This document shows positions 30,901 to 35,362 of a stretch of DNA of 64,000 nucleotides, piece by piece. A program made the translations under genes and the position numbers. The notes below the pieces were generated by a model. It searched no databases, was not told the origin of the DNA, and saw only the letters and a list, made by a program, of their open reading frames with translations. The stretch's first letter is position 1. The number at the start of each line of letters is the position of its first letter. The DNA comes from Novipirellula artificiosorum (lineage in GTDB: Bacteria > Planctomycetota > Planctomycetia > Pirellulales > Pirellulaceae), in assembly GCF_007860135.1 (NCBI RefSeq), contig NZ_SJPV01000015.1, forward strand, positions 62,001-126,000, in the 5' to 3' direction.

Positions 30901-32001
30901 GATCTGACGCTGAATGCGGCTGGCGGTTCGTTCATCACTTCGGTCGACGCTGCGGTAACCCTACAGTCGGGCGGTCATGTGCTGCTCAGCGAGGCGAGTC
31001 GAATCGTCGCCGAGACTTCCCTCACGATTGCTGGCGGTTGGGATGACGCCGGTTTCGAGAATGGCGTGATCATCCAGATACTGGGCCAGTTCGACGCCGC
31101 CGATGCCGAGATCTTGGGCGGCATTAACGACGATACGATCTACGTCCATGACTTCGGAGTGGTCGCGACCGACGCCCGCGCGGGTTACGACGAGCTGCAT
31201 TACGTGGGTCTGGATCCGCTTACGCTGAACACTGCGACCGCGAGCCACCTTTTCGGCATTGAGTCACTCATCCTTGACGGATCGACGGGAAGTCAACTCG
31301 ATTTCCTAAGCGACGCGCTGACCACGATGGTGGGCAACGGCGTTTTACGACTCACGCACGATGCCGGAGACCCAATCACCTACACCGGCGACTGGACCAT
31401 CGACGCACCAGCCTTCGACGATGGCTTGTTCGTTCACATCTTACACTCGGGCGCCGGAACGCTTGAAATCGCCAACACACGGCCGTGGCAGAACCCGCTC
31501 GACATTTACGACGTCGGATACGATGGCAGCGTGTCGGCGATTGATGCATTGAGAATCATTAACCGCCTCGCCGACCCCGACAGCGAGTTGCCGACCCCGA
31601 GCCAGACCGACAATCCGTTTCGATACTACTACGACGTCACCGGAGACAACCGAGTCACGGCTCTCGACGCTCTGAAAGTCATCAACCGGCTAGCGGTTCA
31701 CTCCAACGCCTCCCCCGAAGGCGAATCCGCGGATTCGAATCACCGAACGCATCTGTTCCTCGGCAGTCAAATTGCCAGTTCTGACGAAGACAAAGAAACG
31801 CCCCTTGTCGAGGGGCTCCCGGTCATCACGGAGCTTCGCTCAAATCCATCTGCGCAGCCGGAATTCCCCGGCTTCGTTCCGCCATCCAGAGCTTCGAGTG
31901 AGTCGCTTCAACAGATGAATCACGACACAATTGACGAGTTCTTTCGAGACCTCGAAGAAACAATGCTCAAAGGGTCCATCCTGGCCGCAACCGAGTCTTG
32001 A
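12943..32001 (+). CDS. Giant LEPR-XLL multidomain surface protein with lipase-like, solenoid, FG-GAP and dockerin-like domains
   Basis: This is one uninterrupted frame of about 6352 residues from ATG 12943. It opens with a basic segment and the planctomycete LEPR-XLL motif (LLLETLEERHLLSA, residues about 33-47), a probable export or processing signal. Residues 50-350 resemble an alpha/beta-hydrolase lipase (HFIGHSFGT, Ser191; VTYLDPHDF). Then come haemagglutinin-like strands, HG-type repeats (960-1253), about 20 solenoid repeats (1783-3096), tryptophan-ended modules (3696-5916), a seven-repeat FG-GAP propeller (4120-4466), a concanavalin-like domain (4745-4946), and a dockerin-like pair (SAIDALRIINRL, TALDALKVINRL; 6185-6256). 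Likely a secreted adhesin or scaffold. It flanks repeat DNA on both sides. Domain limits are by eye. Confidence 0.88.
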   Translation: MTLQMLGASSGRQRRKRARSIRQLHLRRHHFRILLLETLEERHLLSATPLDFHEVADALRDDTIKTATVVTHGFQLAANGGDSLIELADAISARVETAYPDDPVWFLDYDIPDEGQTGVFDGSKTTLPDASSESGHVVLLFDWSVESNEASAGWGAAAGEALFTMLVGLGIVDVDPAPTDPNPTLHFIGHSFGTAVTSEAIERLARFEVPVDQVTYLDPHDFNQGIGFDGEQELSTLGLPAGYGATVWDNVEFADVYYQTEFLPDGRPIPGAFNTFVNDEVGGLHAHSNVWDEYYIGTVRDDTSTTGYAYSSVARSQASIDRPSGNFFQAQHHQHSEDILANSTPTEARLNTAATSDQLTRDDLVTGKWKPLWQPTTIANGTLKYGDDERDIISYGSNLVPGWSHHGGGGPAKAVEMPDGFLGIELTASDHWREHNRFYVAPDVGQIGFDVNVPVSSDTTDLLVRLVTADGGDVFENEWRFDLQDAFTQSISIPADHKNRVNRIRFELISDTEPIDATVQVHEVRLAPQTTIISGDFEIDGTVLLEYAGNVVFDATSVVTGKVDDLPDDLILDVEGSVTFLGQVSGLRDVIVNATDKIIVGPDAGGSDVIISTRKIASGDVMTAVSTGDSGDIEFTSEEIVLHSGAKLLAHVEDGSSHAPGDITLQAVDRELREVTLLSPLDVNTNAASIRIDGAEIQGGDIRMTADAVDTHLYGDLGAYSDKALESLVDLLDQIPDLAISSVFGISGQVAIHHADATITLTDSTITGAGSVQVGSNAKSDASLHTVSLNGTMTDGSFTVAVGYGEAHSTALTTIDNTQIVAGGPVDITSHAETEAFVKARTSSNLTGPSNPKNISLAAAVANTSETSHVTVSETANIISQNDSVNVGATGEVVNFAWSQPTIYEDGTVATAFSFGFDEADVTTRVDGTIDAAGGVGNTFDARDVNDASGLGDVDYDADTIRILNHGFTDGQQVRYFAGEADAPLGKIDAPRIGGLQDNSEDDEAVYYVQVIDDNTIQLAKAPTIELGTGNLRLGQEPQHAFGKLDLVSFDSSGVSPENETVTFAEPHGLQDDQAVTYLGPDQNEESQSVGVGGLEQGKTYYIITVPGNDMAIRLATSPGGELLDLTGPGVGAHAFLYESRHREFAPRQAIDDKSNTITFEVDHGFSTGDAVIYHTDPTLTSENTFEDEPVAELDVPIDGLSDGSLYFVVKSDDVTVRLVSSKKAALDAAAIDLQEAALLLGESPGDAHVLTSSRNLTGISVHASLDATNAVNANATITGEPFSWTNVGDADRMVQPEEIFGVISNLTDVAKNIFNMQPTKSPTQAGADFGIAGAIGINYADHDVQAIVGPTASLQSSKEIHILGEINEASQTVSVSDASKPEDADASASVAVAVGLGIFDNTAKSLVEGSVIDAGGEIAVDAAVDYGFLIANPWTAINPVDFLKQAGPAGFGYLNDGTLGFASNLFNTWVMTSASQSEVAGGGSFAVNLYDNTSEARIKNGARINTNEDSRFRTGNQVVGVDAAIDMDLIGVAGVGGLGLTVENLLFQPAKNLFTKDSPLESLKSLVNPFGAEGDKGGIGASFLVEVMNNATEAVIESGTQVYAGWARDFNPNTPGVIDDNWMTLTERVDLATGTELVYRADPAGMAIGNLVDGQTYFVILDEQDPYKIRLAVSPTDATAGTAIELQPGEGMAGLHRLLFDCLSVDANTDIFDLAIAQAGGKASSFAVAGAFAIAVQNNKTKAHIDSGAIVDADGTIHVSALDDLTRVGVTGGVVAGANVGVGVSVSVNDLTRITQAYIGTEFDPDSPLDTSADTGTTVTAAGAISVDALATGALWTASVAAAVTGTAPSEKELIDNERVKNAPAKAQTILGETGQTYELKVGVGVAGDVSVNILDEDTYAYLNDTGTITAGGQVDVSSLNDTALWSLAGSVAISLKGEKTSLGIAGSISVNNVTSDTRSFIAGATIGADSLAVLARRKGGIRSLTASGAGAPLKEGVALAGSVSVNVVHDTVEAYLAETTTSLAADSSVIAVNECQIWAIGGAAAWGGKAGVGVGVAVNVMGSDSKPNVTQAYIHGSTVMVTDGALEVSAANENPATDSRIIAITGSLGVGTGPSSFAGAGTLSVNAIANDTKAFVAGSTLTTQSEATTGDGGWIELNATDHSKILADAGAFSIALTKGKGLSLGAAIADNEIANETEVYIEDSNVTADGYVELAADSTATIEALTLAGVLTASASGDDSGVAGAVGGAGSSNHVANVIEACITGNSLITASAGDVTLTATDNSTIKADAGGFAFAFGAGKSTSGALSIGASFAHNEIENQVRAYISGLTVPQDANVAVVSAAGDVALLANSEAIIEAVTVGVAIAAGGSASGLGLAGSGAGALAHNEIANTVEAFTATAGTFATNGGDLKLTAQDDSNITARGYGGAIAVGASLKSVGAAAAVGLSIARNEIANTVRAAIDQTDLPDTSKTVVLPFGGLQVFARSNSSIVAKSLAASLSVGAGKNAGLAWSGGGAVSTNSITTDTNAYLKEVELESADDAVLDASNTSEIHADVVALAAALGASAGTLGGAAAIGASVARNYIGYDLGGNRPAQGQPQAQVRAYVENSDITVTSGGFTQVAIAAPTIRSTVASGSAAVAGSLQGGAIGSSGSGADARNRIAMQVRATIDAAADIDADWIAVITNDVSTISADVGAVALAASFALRGSLAQSIGVSLATNEIRNEVEAYIRGGSNVVARSGPVDLYAVEDASIHATSTAAAVSLAIAQGALAISGAGANATNLIGNRVHAFVDGSSVTTAVQDVIVIAHSTSSITAEVDAVSASAALGGIAVAGSVGVTIAENLIAEENEVLAYLRGSTVTSAGDVVVKAESTESVSSKSLAASIAVATAGPSASGAGTSTKNVLETKVHAYLQDTAVVASGDIEITAKSSSAIIEASAIGTAIGFSLAGPSFAVAVSTVENRIAGDVLAYASESETESERQVKANGNITIAAAAVQADVVDVSAVTASISKGSYSVSGGGIDINNTVENSVNAHITGDLDLVAAGQVSVSAVENASLAGDATTVSIAASLGAALGVALVHNEIASTILASVNQASVTSANTLISSESQANVEKTISAGISASALAAQGNKAKAVIKTNVGASTTHATLTSTGDISIVAIANNTANADATGGAFGAVAGGAMLADVSLGEVDEETGIILAKHIVEAVAGDDTKIQARALRITANTTDDLLAESIAAAGGVVAGAGAASKVTSVSETRADIGVNVMIAVDAFEMNARHDQDFDASADSLALALATGSGAEVANMIANSVIVDVAAGASVTAGSIQISAYNQLDKDRFRFSNNLRSGSVAAAGATLLASNTRIGNQAVVNVGTAASLQVDGDNAAPGVFRIEAVNDISALDSVRIETVSGYGAAVGVSEVIANTLAVINVNDATLESTAGDVYLTAKTDANIHSTANLLVATAVTGVSGAESTADANLLNAVNVDGATIKGRDIHLLAGRNSEGQINLIDTRANTELTTISMLPNIAIPKPTANVREDNHVKILGESTIQAIEDVYLVTDGGFGGADRRNADGVALSLSLIPYGFPIPSHGEDVNTNTVMIDDLASVEAGVNHHAEMLIKSVVLEGFDVTRLEKDLSDRLLSPAEKVDEGLEDTDSEYEYIALQTGQIAFNVFDGTVVQVVEDEEGEPVAGNGEVGGLYRYTAEIEGAVQVVLHAEDYEDPDRWEKIQPDYDLNDPPENPVDLNTDQIVRTEDDMLFQFVGADGTTVDFGNETFEDPTQWIQLVPAIYRSDMARAYVNVLKNKFYVVKPTKLDPPTMSLQDMGGLLVAQRARILDWITNHSSNAEAVARYQIQLELVDRTLMELGLMEIIVDPDTGEAIQIVNEGLDVLFVDLPDIYAAPGSIFIEADTAYQDAIDSLVQDQLVAQAGAGIRVSNQSPFSMTVGDAVIGDTRRAMVVDGEYVVLSPGNVYFNGEGLTQTEDPPDKTIVVTQEPASRECSDYGLDPCILESVSHDVYVLGEVVNESGDVVITNLDGSINVAKEIRGENVRINAGLDFNLNTDDWFHNSDPRQSADFDYFRQQVYNPQGALTTNAYSERLFSLGGGELVATLSDPTLDDPTLSARDGFGYAVAGSGNTMFVGVPDDDNGEEKAGVVYIFDVTTGTLLDKLVSPEPQSGANFGTSVAVSGSTLVVGEPRRAIDGRYPGAAYVYDLTSLDAAPLTLEGPDSPDFPEFGQQVAIAENTIVVAATIVEAVYIFDATTGDLLQTLLNPEQQTGTFFGESIAVSEDKVVVGAPGRHNNTNSGAAYVFDLSNPQAAPRILENPDFDDPRSFGISVAVSGDRVLVGASENDDRAGTAYVFDVTTGLLQQRLKSPEPQKDALFGHSVAMSDDTVVVGALLRDVNGAVDIGTAFVYDLADPRTGPLVLDNPTPTTDDSYAWTVATWDNLIAVGSFNQNIGGEVHVFGNRSEPPSSAIRAEGRVAVTAKYLNINGLIQSGVQTVTLHVAPGFSSASTTSLVDRDGNPLQGIYFGGDGVPVDGYVKVEGEDKRIIVDDIVPAGGEIFLAGQILSTGGGQLDVAHGYANVDIDNQSDYELVVNRIDTTKKRPGKVTIVDTARLQKVEYVIDEADGQRVIWETVYQGAPGEGNGAISGIVYDDGTSQDHSVDAPLVYQPRGGLQYVWTEGQEKSTITKRTYEDRSFNLLGFDWDGLVSDRNLKSIETFNRDEYPLLESEVLAAPPDYDLTLLSEDFNDGDVEVWASSSNPYSDRWTVVDQVANQSSDWHVTSGRLTQSSNIYSWLDPARLGTYLYYDASEALRWKDYELNVDVHGTDDDGVGVLFHYTDRDNYYKLDMDAQRGFTRLFKVKNGVQVTIEPDSSSDWVSYMVNVKFHLTLQVRGNETVVLIDGEEVRRYSDSDLPLTSGTVALYCWGQEGVTFDNLNVHDLSPPLIEQLTPGQVVKVGEGGLYRYQGPVATDVDLGAEDFRDSSRWTADVEPPAYADGTAYTIQYVLQKDTDVELIPNVTVIEVVVDFNEGGVVGHKYLYVGDPDEVVLSEQDYSDTDNWEDVTGNTAYPNATYTSDFVNSTHSQVTTVSGGGWLRYKTVRTITTDIVGEKDYYTHTLAADLPVAISFLHGSTTPSINIVSAQDLSFRRTVSSPSGGTVSFTSVHGDMVFADAAAVLGTMPTIRAEEGSLRANIEGAGPTPGTLSAEGLGRSSVIQSLNLTAKDDIDIRAVYDPLGNQSRTFIVGQVISTDGNVILHAPDGIYAFDGSSLVSGNRIELDAGDGGVGNADRPLLVDSDLLGSGGVAANADQDIFLRELTGDLRLVQPQSWQDVRASVYSAYGNVELRVDSGSIIDAFYEEFEPRTQEEIDASNKTMQLTGDLAREAAETAIRSEEIRQTQLYHDYWRHYRKATASGVARETAIAVINEANDEVHTGLPHQLQTGDELFFRFGLDLTNQDYTDATRWQAKPDFDLATLSPGQLVDLEIGQIIRATRGVLYRFSDVDAEDVELGAENFDNFLRWVEITPDYDLQADWELQTVTGPVDLEPGQQVKTLDGKFYRYQGAATEDVDLNSIDFTNAQDWLEITAASGAPARVNNGSLVATADGGVYEYRGGDLPDTNLHEELAYYAVVKTDTTLQLASSRYGAVLAGQEEGGELVDLLLGSGSDFGQIGLIEYSYEFLALNDPELADVPEEFQTAHETYGNGQYDPGFVFQLSSEERLRRLEARTFDSNSLSSPVADSLFGFLFPTSSSIGDTSTATEQTNILGLTVTLVTPAGAIGRVEQPMEISLTNGFEQLGEQERRALAAAAKEDVMAVHYAVYQYLGEAQTVDLGEANFEDPSLWAQQQPHHVTTGDTQVESVDTGDVVQVTIPQNDAGEPQFGIYRYLGQAARPLDLSLQNYRDASEWQALAEFDTSEGELELGTGARVGRLESLTIDIWNDVDVHSENGLVIQAWDHVAVGSPDDLPIDSITANGAVRVRSLGDLTLNAAGGSFITSVDAAVTLQSGGHVLLSEASRIVAETSLTIAGGWDDAGFENGVIIQILGQFDAADAEILGGINDDTIYVHDFGVVATDARAGYDELHYVGLDPLTLNTATASHLFGIESLILDGSTGSQLDFLSDALTTMVGNGVLRLTHDAGDPITYTGDWTIDAPAFDDGLFVHILHSGAGTLEIANTRPWQNPLDIYDVGYDGSVSAIDALRIINRLADPDSELPTPSQTDNPFRYYYDVTGDNRVTALDALKVINRLAVHSNASPEGESADSNHRTHLFLGSQIASSDEDKETPLVEGLPVITELRSNPSAQPEFPGFVPPSRASSESLQQMNHDTIDEFFRDLEETMLKGSILAATES
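15820..16700 (+). repeat. Three tandem HG-type protein repeats in the giant gene
   Basis: Each unit pairs a head such as NHGFTDGQQVRYF, PHGLQDDQAVTYL or DHGFSTGDAVIYH with a tail like GLEQGKTYYIITVPGN and IRLATSP. A fourth, partial unit is near 17840-17990 (LVDGQTYFVILDEQD, KIRLAVSP), and a split one is at 29240-29900. Spacing is about 90-100 residues. The function is unknown; the pattern suggests a beta-rich extracellular module. Confidence 0.75.
18290..22230 (+). repeat. About 20 solenoid-type protein repeats in the giant gene
   Basis: The recurring line is small-residue N-x-I-x-N-x-V-x-A-Y/F-I, for example AHNEIENQVRAYI, AHNEIANTVEAF, ARNEIANTVRAAI, ATNEIRNEVEAYI and ATNLIGNRVHAFV. From 19888 to 22185 thirteen copies start roughly every 174-230 nt, averaging near 61-64 residues. 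Earlier copies (SVNDLTRITQAYI, SVNAIANDTKAFV) are more widely spaced. Between them lie alternating Gly/Ala-rich and Ser/Thr-rich strands, which fits a right-handed beta-solenoid like filamentous haemagglutinins. Confidence 0.75.
24030..30690 (+). repeat. Dispersed tryptophan-ended module, about ten copies in the giant gene
   Basis: The consensus is G-Q-x-V-(x5-10)-G-x-hydrophobic-Y-R-Y-x-G, about ten residues, D-L-x3-D/N-Y/F-x-D-x3-W. Copies: near 24034 (DYEDPDRW), 24208 (TFEDPTQW), 27834 (DFRDSSRW), 28060 (DYSDTDNW), 29287 (DYTDATRW), 29440 (NFDNFLRW), 29623 (DFTNAQDW), 29773 (partial), 30410 (NFEDPSLW) and 30598 (NYRDASEW). Each is about 45-60 residues. I do not recognise the family; the conserved aromatic residues would suit a small carbohydrate-binding or adhesion module, but that is inference. 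Confidence 0.75.
25300..26340 (+). repeat. Seven FG-GAP-like repeats (beta-propeller) in the giant gene
   Basis: Seven related units start near 25312, 25474, 25636, 25774, 25936, 26083 and 26251, about 46-56 residues apart: DGFGYAVAG, NFGTSVAVSG, EFGQQVAIAE, FFGESIAVSE, SFGISVAVSG, LFGHSVAMSD and the diverged SYAWTVATWD. Most are followed by VVGxP and YVFDL/YIFDVTTG. Seven copies make a complete integrin-like propeller. The block lies inside otherwise solenoid sequence and may be a domain insertion. Confidence 0.85.
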
Positions 32002-32226
32002 AACGTACTTGTTTCCTAGACCCGTGGGGTCAAAAAAGTCGAACGAGCACTTTGACCGATGAATTCCGAGGTTGCGTCATCAACTGCGGCCCAATTCTCA
32101 GTCGAGATTGAGTTCAGGCAGAGCGACGCTGGCCAAAAAGTGAGGCAAAACCGCGCCACAGCGCAGCAGACATCACACCGATGTATTGAGACTGGAGTGG
32201 CGCGGAGCGAGTGAAGGCCGGATGAG

Positions 32227-32496
32227 CTAAGCCGCGCGTCGATACGATCGAAGCAAACCACCGAGGCGCTCGGTCGTTTCGATCTCAGCATCCATATCAG
32301 GCGGTCTGATCATTGGCACGATCAGTTCGTTGCACAAACCCTGGTGATTTCTTTCAGTGTGATAATGCGTGACGAAAGAGCGAACAGCTTTGCGCGTTGC
32401 GGTCTCGCCAAAGAGAATCAGTTTGTGAAGGCATTCGGATTTCAGCGATCCGAAAAATCGCTCCAGGTGCGCGTTTGCATGAGTCGTCAACTGCAC
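32227..32496 (-). pseudogene. Fragment of a DDE integrase/transposase (rve C-terminal part)
   Basis: The frame reads NAHLERFFGSLKSECLHKLI, FGETATRKAVRSFVTHYHTE and RNHQGLCNELI, the end of an rve-type integrase catalytic core. The glutamate in LKSEC is the candidate third residue of the DDE triad. The two upstream aspartates and the N-terminal DNA-binding domain are absent: the upstream minus-strand sequence changes frame and is not integrase-like. It is a dead insertion-sequence remnant just downstream of the giant gene. No terminal inverted repeats were found. Confidence 0.8.
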
Positions 32497-32840
32497 CTGA
32501 TTTGGTCGGTGACGAAAGAACTTTCACGATCACGCATCCGTTTCATCCGCTTAGGGGATGTCGGTTTGCGTTGGTGAGGCATCGAAAGAACTGCCGGCAA
32601 CTGCTCGATAACAAGTGAAAATAGCTCCTGCCAGCAATGATGGGACACCGGAGAGATGCCTCGAAAACCTCCTGCGCACGCTTCCGCCGGATGAGCCAAA
32701 AAACCTAGGTGCGCAAGAGCCTCAGCAAGCTTACACCTTCGCAAAAATCGGACAAGCGACGCAGTCCCCCCATCTCCGAGAAGGTCGTGCAGTTTTTAAG
32801 TTGTGACTGCTGAAGTGTTTAGGTACCCAACCACCCCTGC

Positions 32841-32877
32841 CCGCGCAGCGGGAGGGGTCGAGCGCAGCGAGGGGGAG
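32841..32877 (+). repeat. 37-bp G-rich repeat, copy 1
   Basis: The sequence starts ccgcgcagcgggaggggtcg and continues agcgcagcgagggggag. An identical 37-bp copy lies at 33095-33131 in the same orientation. It contains the internal near-repeat gcgcagcg twice and a long purine-rich run. Confidence 0.9.
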
Positions 32878-33094
32878 GGCCGGTATAGAAACCGTGCTGG
32901 AATTTCATGTTGTAATCGCAGCCCGTTTTCCCTCTCCCTCGCTTAGGCTCGACCTCTCCCAGAGGGAGAGGTAAATCTTGTAAGTCTTTTTCAATCAACA
33001 ACTTAAAAACTGCCACGACCTGTCCAACGCATGGAACACATTCGGACCAGGAGCCAAAAACATATCACCGGATTAGGATGTGGGGTACAACGAG

Positions 33095-33131
33095 CCGCGC
33101 AGCGGGAGGGGTCGAGCGCAGCGAGGGGGAG
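33095..33131 (+). repeat. 37-bp G-rich repeat, copy 2
   Basis: Identical over 37 bp to 32841-32877, same orientation, 254 bp apart. The flanking sequences differ, so this is a dispersed element, not a simple duplication of the whole region. Confidence 0.9.
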
Positions 33132-33465
33132 AGTAAAGAGAAAGCCGTACCACGCAATCTATTTACCGAACGTCCCGAGCAGCCAATCAAGGGATAACGG
33201 AGTCAGGGTTGTTCGACGATTCGCTAGCGAGTGGCCGTTCGCATCTTCAGGTTTCGCTGTTTTACGAACTGGTATTCGTACAGCCGCACAGGAGCATTTG
33301 TGAGTGTTTAGGTTGGATAGGTTGAGTTTGCCGGATCGGTTTCCCTTGAGGACTCGCGCGATTTTGATCGAGATGCGGCTTCCAGCGGATCGATACCACC
33401 GATTGGTGTCTCGATCGACCCACCGTGAATCGAAAGTCGTGTGCACAGCTCGCCAGCGGACCATC

Positions 33466-34254
33466 ATGCAGATCCTTCCATTTCAAGGCTTCCGACGTTT
33501 GCGTCGCAGTTCACCATCTCTCCTTGGCGTCGCGGTGGCAATCATGCTCTCCGCGTCCAGTCCTGCGCAGGATCCAGCTCGCAGCGCGGTTCAAAACGAT
33601 TCATTGAGTGATTTGATTCGCCATCATTTGGTGAGCGAGTCGAGTGAAACTTCGCCACATCCAAGCCCCGACCGCAACACGTTTGAGGGCAACGAGCAAG
33701 CCGAATTCGGCGTGATCGCGGAGGGCCTTACCGATCAACTGCTCGATCGCGAACAAGCACAGGTCGGCGAGGCGGCCGAAGCGGGGCGAGCGGAACTGCG
33801 AGGTCAGCAATTGGCGGCGCTGCGCAAGCCGATCACCGACATTGGGGTGGAGGGATCCACCAAAGCGGTGGTCGTTCCCGTCAACCAAGCCAGACAACTC
33901 GAGTCCGGGTCGGAGGTTTGGATCGCGTCGCTGGGGCTGCCGGTTGCGATGCCCGATCGATATTCGGCTGCGTTCTGCCACGAGCCTTTGTACTTTGAGC
34001 AACTCAATCTGGAACGCTGCGGCCGACACTACGGTTTCTTTCAAAATGCGGTTTCCATGGCTCAGTTCGTCGGTCGAACGGGGCTATGGCCCTACCATTT
34101 GGCGGCGACGCCGATGCACCAATGTGTTGCCTCACCAGGCGATTGCTTGGCCTGTGAATCGTTTCCCACCCATGTCAATCCCTTCCCGGTCGATTCGCAC
34201 GGTGCCCTACTGGAAGCGGCGGCCATTGCCGGATTTATCATCCTGCTACAATAG
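33466..34254 (+). CDS. Secreted hypothetical protein, cysteine-containing
   Basis: The frame is open from 33304, but the ATG at 33466 gives a proper signal peptide: MQILPFQGFRRLRRSSPSLL, then GVAVAIMLSASSPAQ with a plausible cleavage after SPAQ. The mature 240 residues have an acidic, helical first half (GLTDQLLDREQAQVGEAAEA) and a second half with CHEPLYFEQLNLERCGRHYG, VGRTGLWPYHLAA and a cysteine cluster HQC-x5-DCLACESFP. It ends in a short hydrophobic helix (ALLEAAAIAGFIILLQ). I do not recognise the family; its location is envelope or periplasm. It precedes the oxidase subunit gene by about 100 nt on the same strand. Confidence 0.7.
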   Translation: MQILPFQGFRRLRRSSPSLLGVAVAIMLSASSPAQDPARSAVQNDSLSDLIRHHLVSESSETSPHPSPDRNTFEGNEQAEFGVIAEGLTDQLLDREQAQVGEAAEAGRAELRGQQLAALRKPITDIGVEGSTKAVVVPVNQARQLESGSEVWIASLGLPVAMPDRYSAAFCHEPLYFEQLNLERCGRHYGFFQNAVSMAQFVGRTGLWPYHLAATPMHQCVASPGDCLACESFPTHVNPFPVDSHGALLEAAAIAGFIILLQ

Positions 34255-34358
34255 TTGGGGTGGCCGGACCGGTCGTCGCCTCTTTGCTGCTGTCTCGGGT
34301 CTGTGATCCGCTTGTCCATTCGTTGAATCAATGAGGTCTGCCGTTTTTGCAGTCACCC

Positions 34359-34964
34359 ATGCCGTTTTCCTCAACCTCTCCGCTGCCATCCGCGCTGCCT
34401 CGTGACCGCCGCTACGAACAGGGGGGGTGGTTGCTTCTGGCATCGTTGTCGATGTTTTTCATCAGCAGTGTCTTGCTGTATGGTCTCTATGCCTACGGGC
34501 GGCGCGATGATCCGCTTTCGCTCGTTCCGTTGCCGAAGGCGTTCTTGCTCAGTACCGTGCTGTTGGTCGTGACCAGCGGGCTGCTGCACGTGGCCAGCCT
34601 AACGATTCGTCGCGAGAAACGCTGGCGAACCGCTGGATTGATCGCGATCAGCGCGGGGGTTGCCATAGGATTCCTGCTGGTACAGTTCCATGCGATGAAC
34701 GAAACACTCAATGGTCCTGCGCTTCGGGCAGGCAATGGGAAGGGGTTGGCAGGCATGGTAGCCGTCTTGGTTTTCTTGCATGCCTTGCACGTCGCCGGTG
34801 GCATTCTTGCTCTAGGGATTGTCTTTCTTCGGACCGTCTTGGGAAAATACGATCACGAACGGTATTGGCCGGTTCGCTTTGCTGCCCATTACTGGCATTT
34901 TCTCGATCTTGTTTGGCTTTGCATGCTGGCATCGTTTTGGTTGACCGCTGGCAGTTGGGGGTAG
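34359..34964 (+). CDS. Cytochrome c oxidase subunit III-like membrane protein
   Basis: Subunit III of haem-copper oxidases stabilises the complex and its proton channel. From ATG 34359 (a TTG at 34347 would add four residues) the 201-aa product has about five membrane helices. The subunit III signatures are in the last two: VFLHALHVAGGILALGIVFL, then FAAHYWHFLDLVWLCMLASF. The length fits the short five-helix type. Subunits I and II are not nearby, so this is either an isolated accessory copy or part of a scattered oxidase. The preceding secreted protein could be a partner, which is inference only. Confidence 0.87.
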   Translation: MPFSSTSPLPSALPRDRRYEQGGWLLLASLSMFFISSVLLYGLYAYGRRDDPLSLVPLPKAFLLSTVLLVVTSGLLHVASLTIRREKRWRTAGLIAISAGVAIGFLLVQFHAMNETLNGPALRAGNGKGLAGMVAVLVFLHALHVAGGILALGIVFLRTVLGKYDHERYWPVRFAAHYWHFLDLVWLCMLASFWLTAGSWG

Positions 34965-35076
34965 TCTCTCTCTACCTGCGCGACCTTCCCAGCGGAGAAG
35001 GTGTGTGTACAAAAGTACATTTTTTATAGAGCAAATCATTTGACGGATCCTTGCGGGTGCGGTAAAATGTCTCGGT

Positions 35077-35115
35077 CAGCTGTTTTGCAACGGGTTTGAC
35101 CTTGCAAAATCGCTG
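35077..35115. promoter_or_regulatory. Long inverted repeat upstream of the DUF1501 gene
   Basis: TTTTGCAA (35083-35090) and TTGCAAAA (35102-35109) are perfect inverse copies across 11 nt. The outer CAGC (35077-35080) and GCTG (35112-35115) extend the symmetry. It lies about 250 nt before the DUF1501 start. It could be an operator for a dimeric regulator or an RNA hairpin. Confidence 0.4.
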
Positions 35116-35157
35116 AACGATGTTCCCTCCCCCTCTCAAAGTTCAAACCTAAATTCG

Positions 35158-35184
35158 ACGAACGTCTCGTTCGGTTCGTTTTTT
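35158..35184 (+). terminator. Candidate intrinsic terminator downstream of the oxidase subunit gene
   Basis: ACGAAC (35158-35163) pairs with GTTCGT (35174-35179), with an inner alternative CGAACG-tct-CGTTCG (35159-35173). A run of six Ts (35179-35184) follows directly. It lies about 195 nt after the oxidase gene stop and 180 nt before the next gene. Confidence 0.5.
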
Positions 35185-35362
35185 GATTGGTCACTTCCCT
35201 CCCGCTTTCCCCACGCCCCTCATCAGTTTCGTGTCGAGTAGCGAACCGTTGGCTGTTGTTCCTTAACAACGCGTACCATGGTCGCACGCTTGCGAATCTA
35301 TCGGCAAGACGTTTCTGTCAATCCCATCTACCAAACGCTTTCTCAATTGGAGAACCCTCGTG

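Larger units (their letters stand above)
32497..33465. other. Gene-poor stretch with duplicated G-rich repeat
   Basis: No gene is supported. The 85-aa minus frame at 32487-32744 has no recognisable domain. The stretch holds two copies of a 37-bp G-rich sequence, and between them the inverted pyrimidine-rich ctctccctcgcttaggctcg and a CTCTCCC/GGGAGAG pair near 32957-32972. An open frame entering from 33304 leads into the next gene but lies upstream of its signal peptide. Confidence 0.5.

Noticed and set aside
32487..32744. 85-codon minus-strand frame next to the integrase fragment
   Set aside because: No recognisable domain, and it is in a different frame from the integrase piece.
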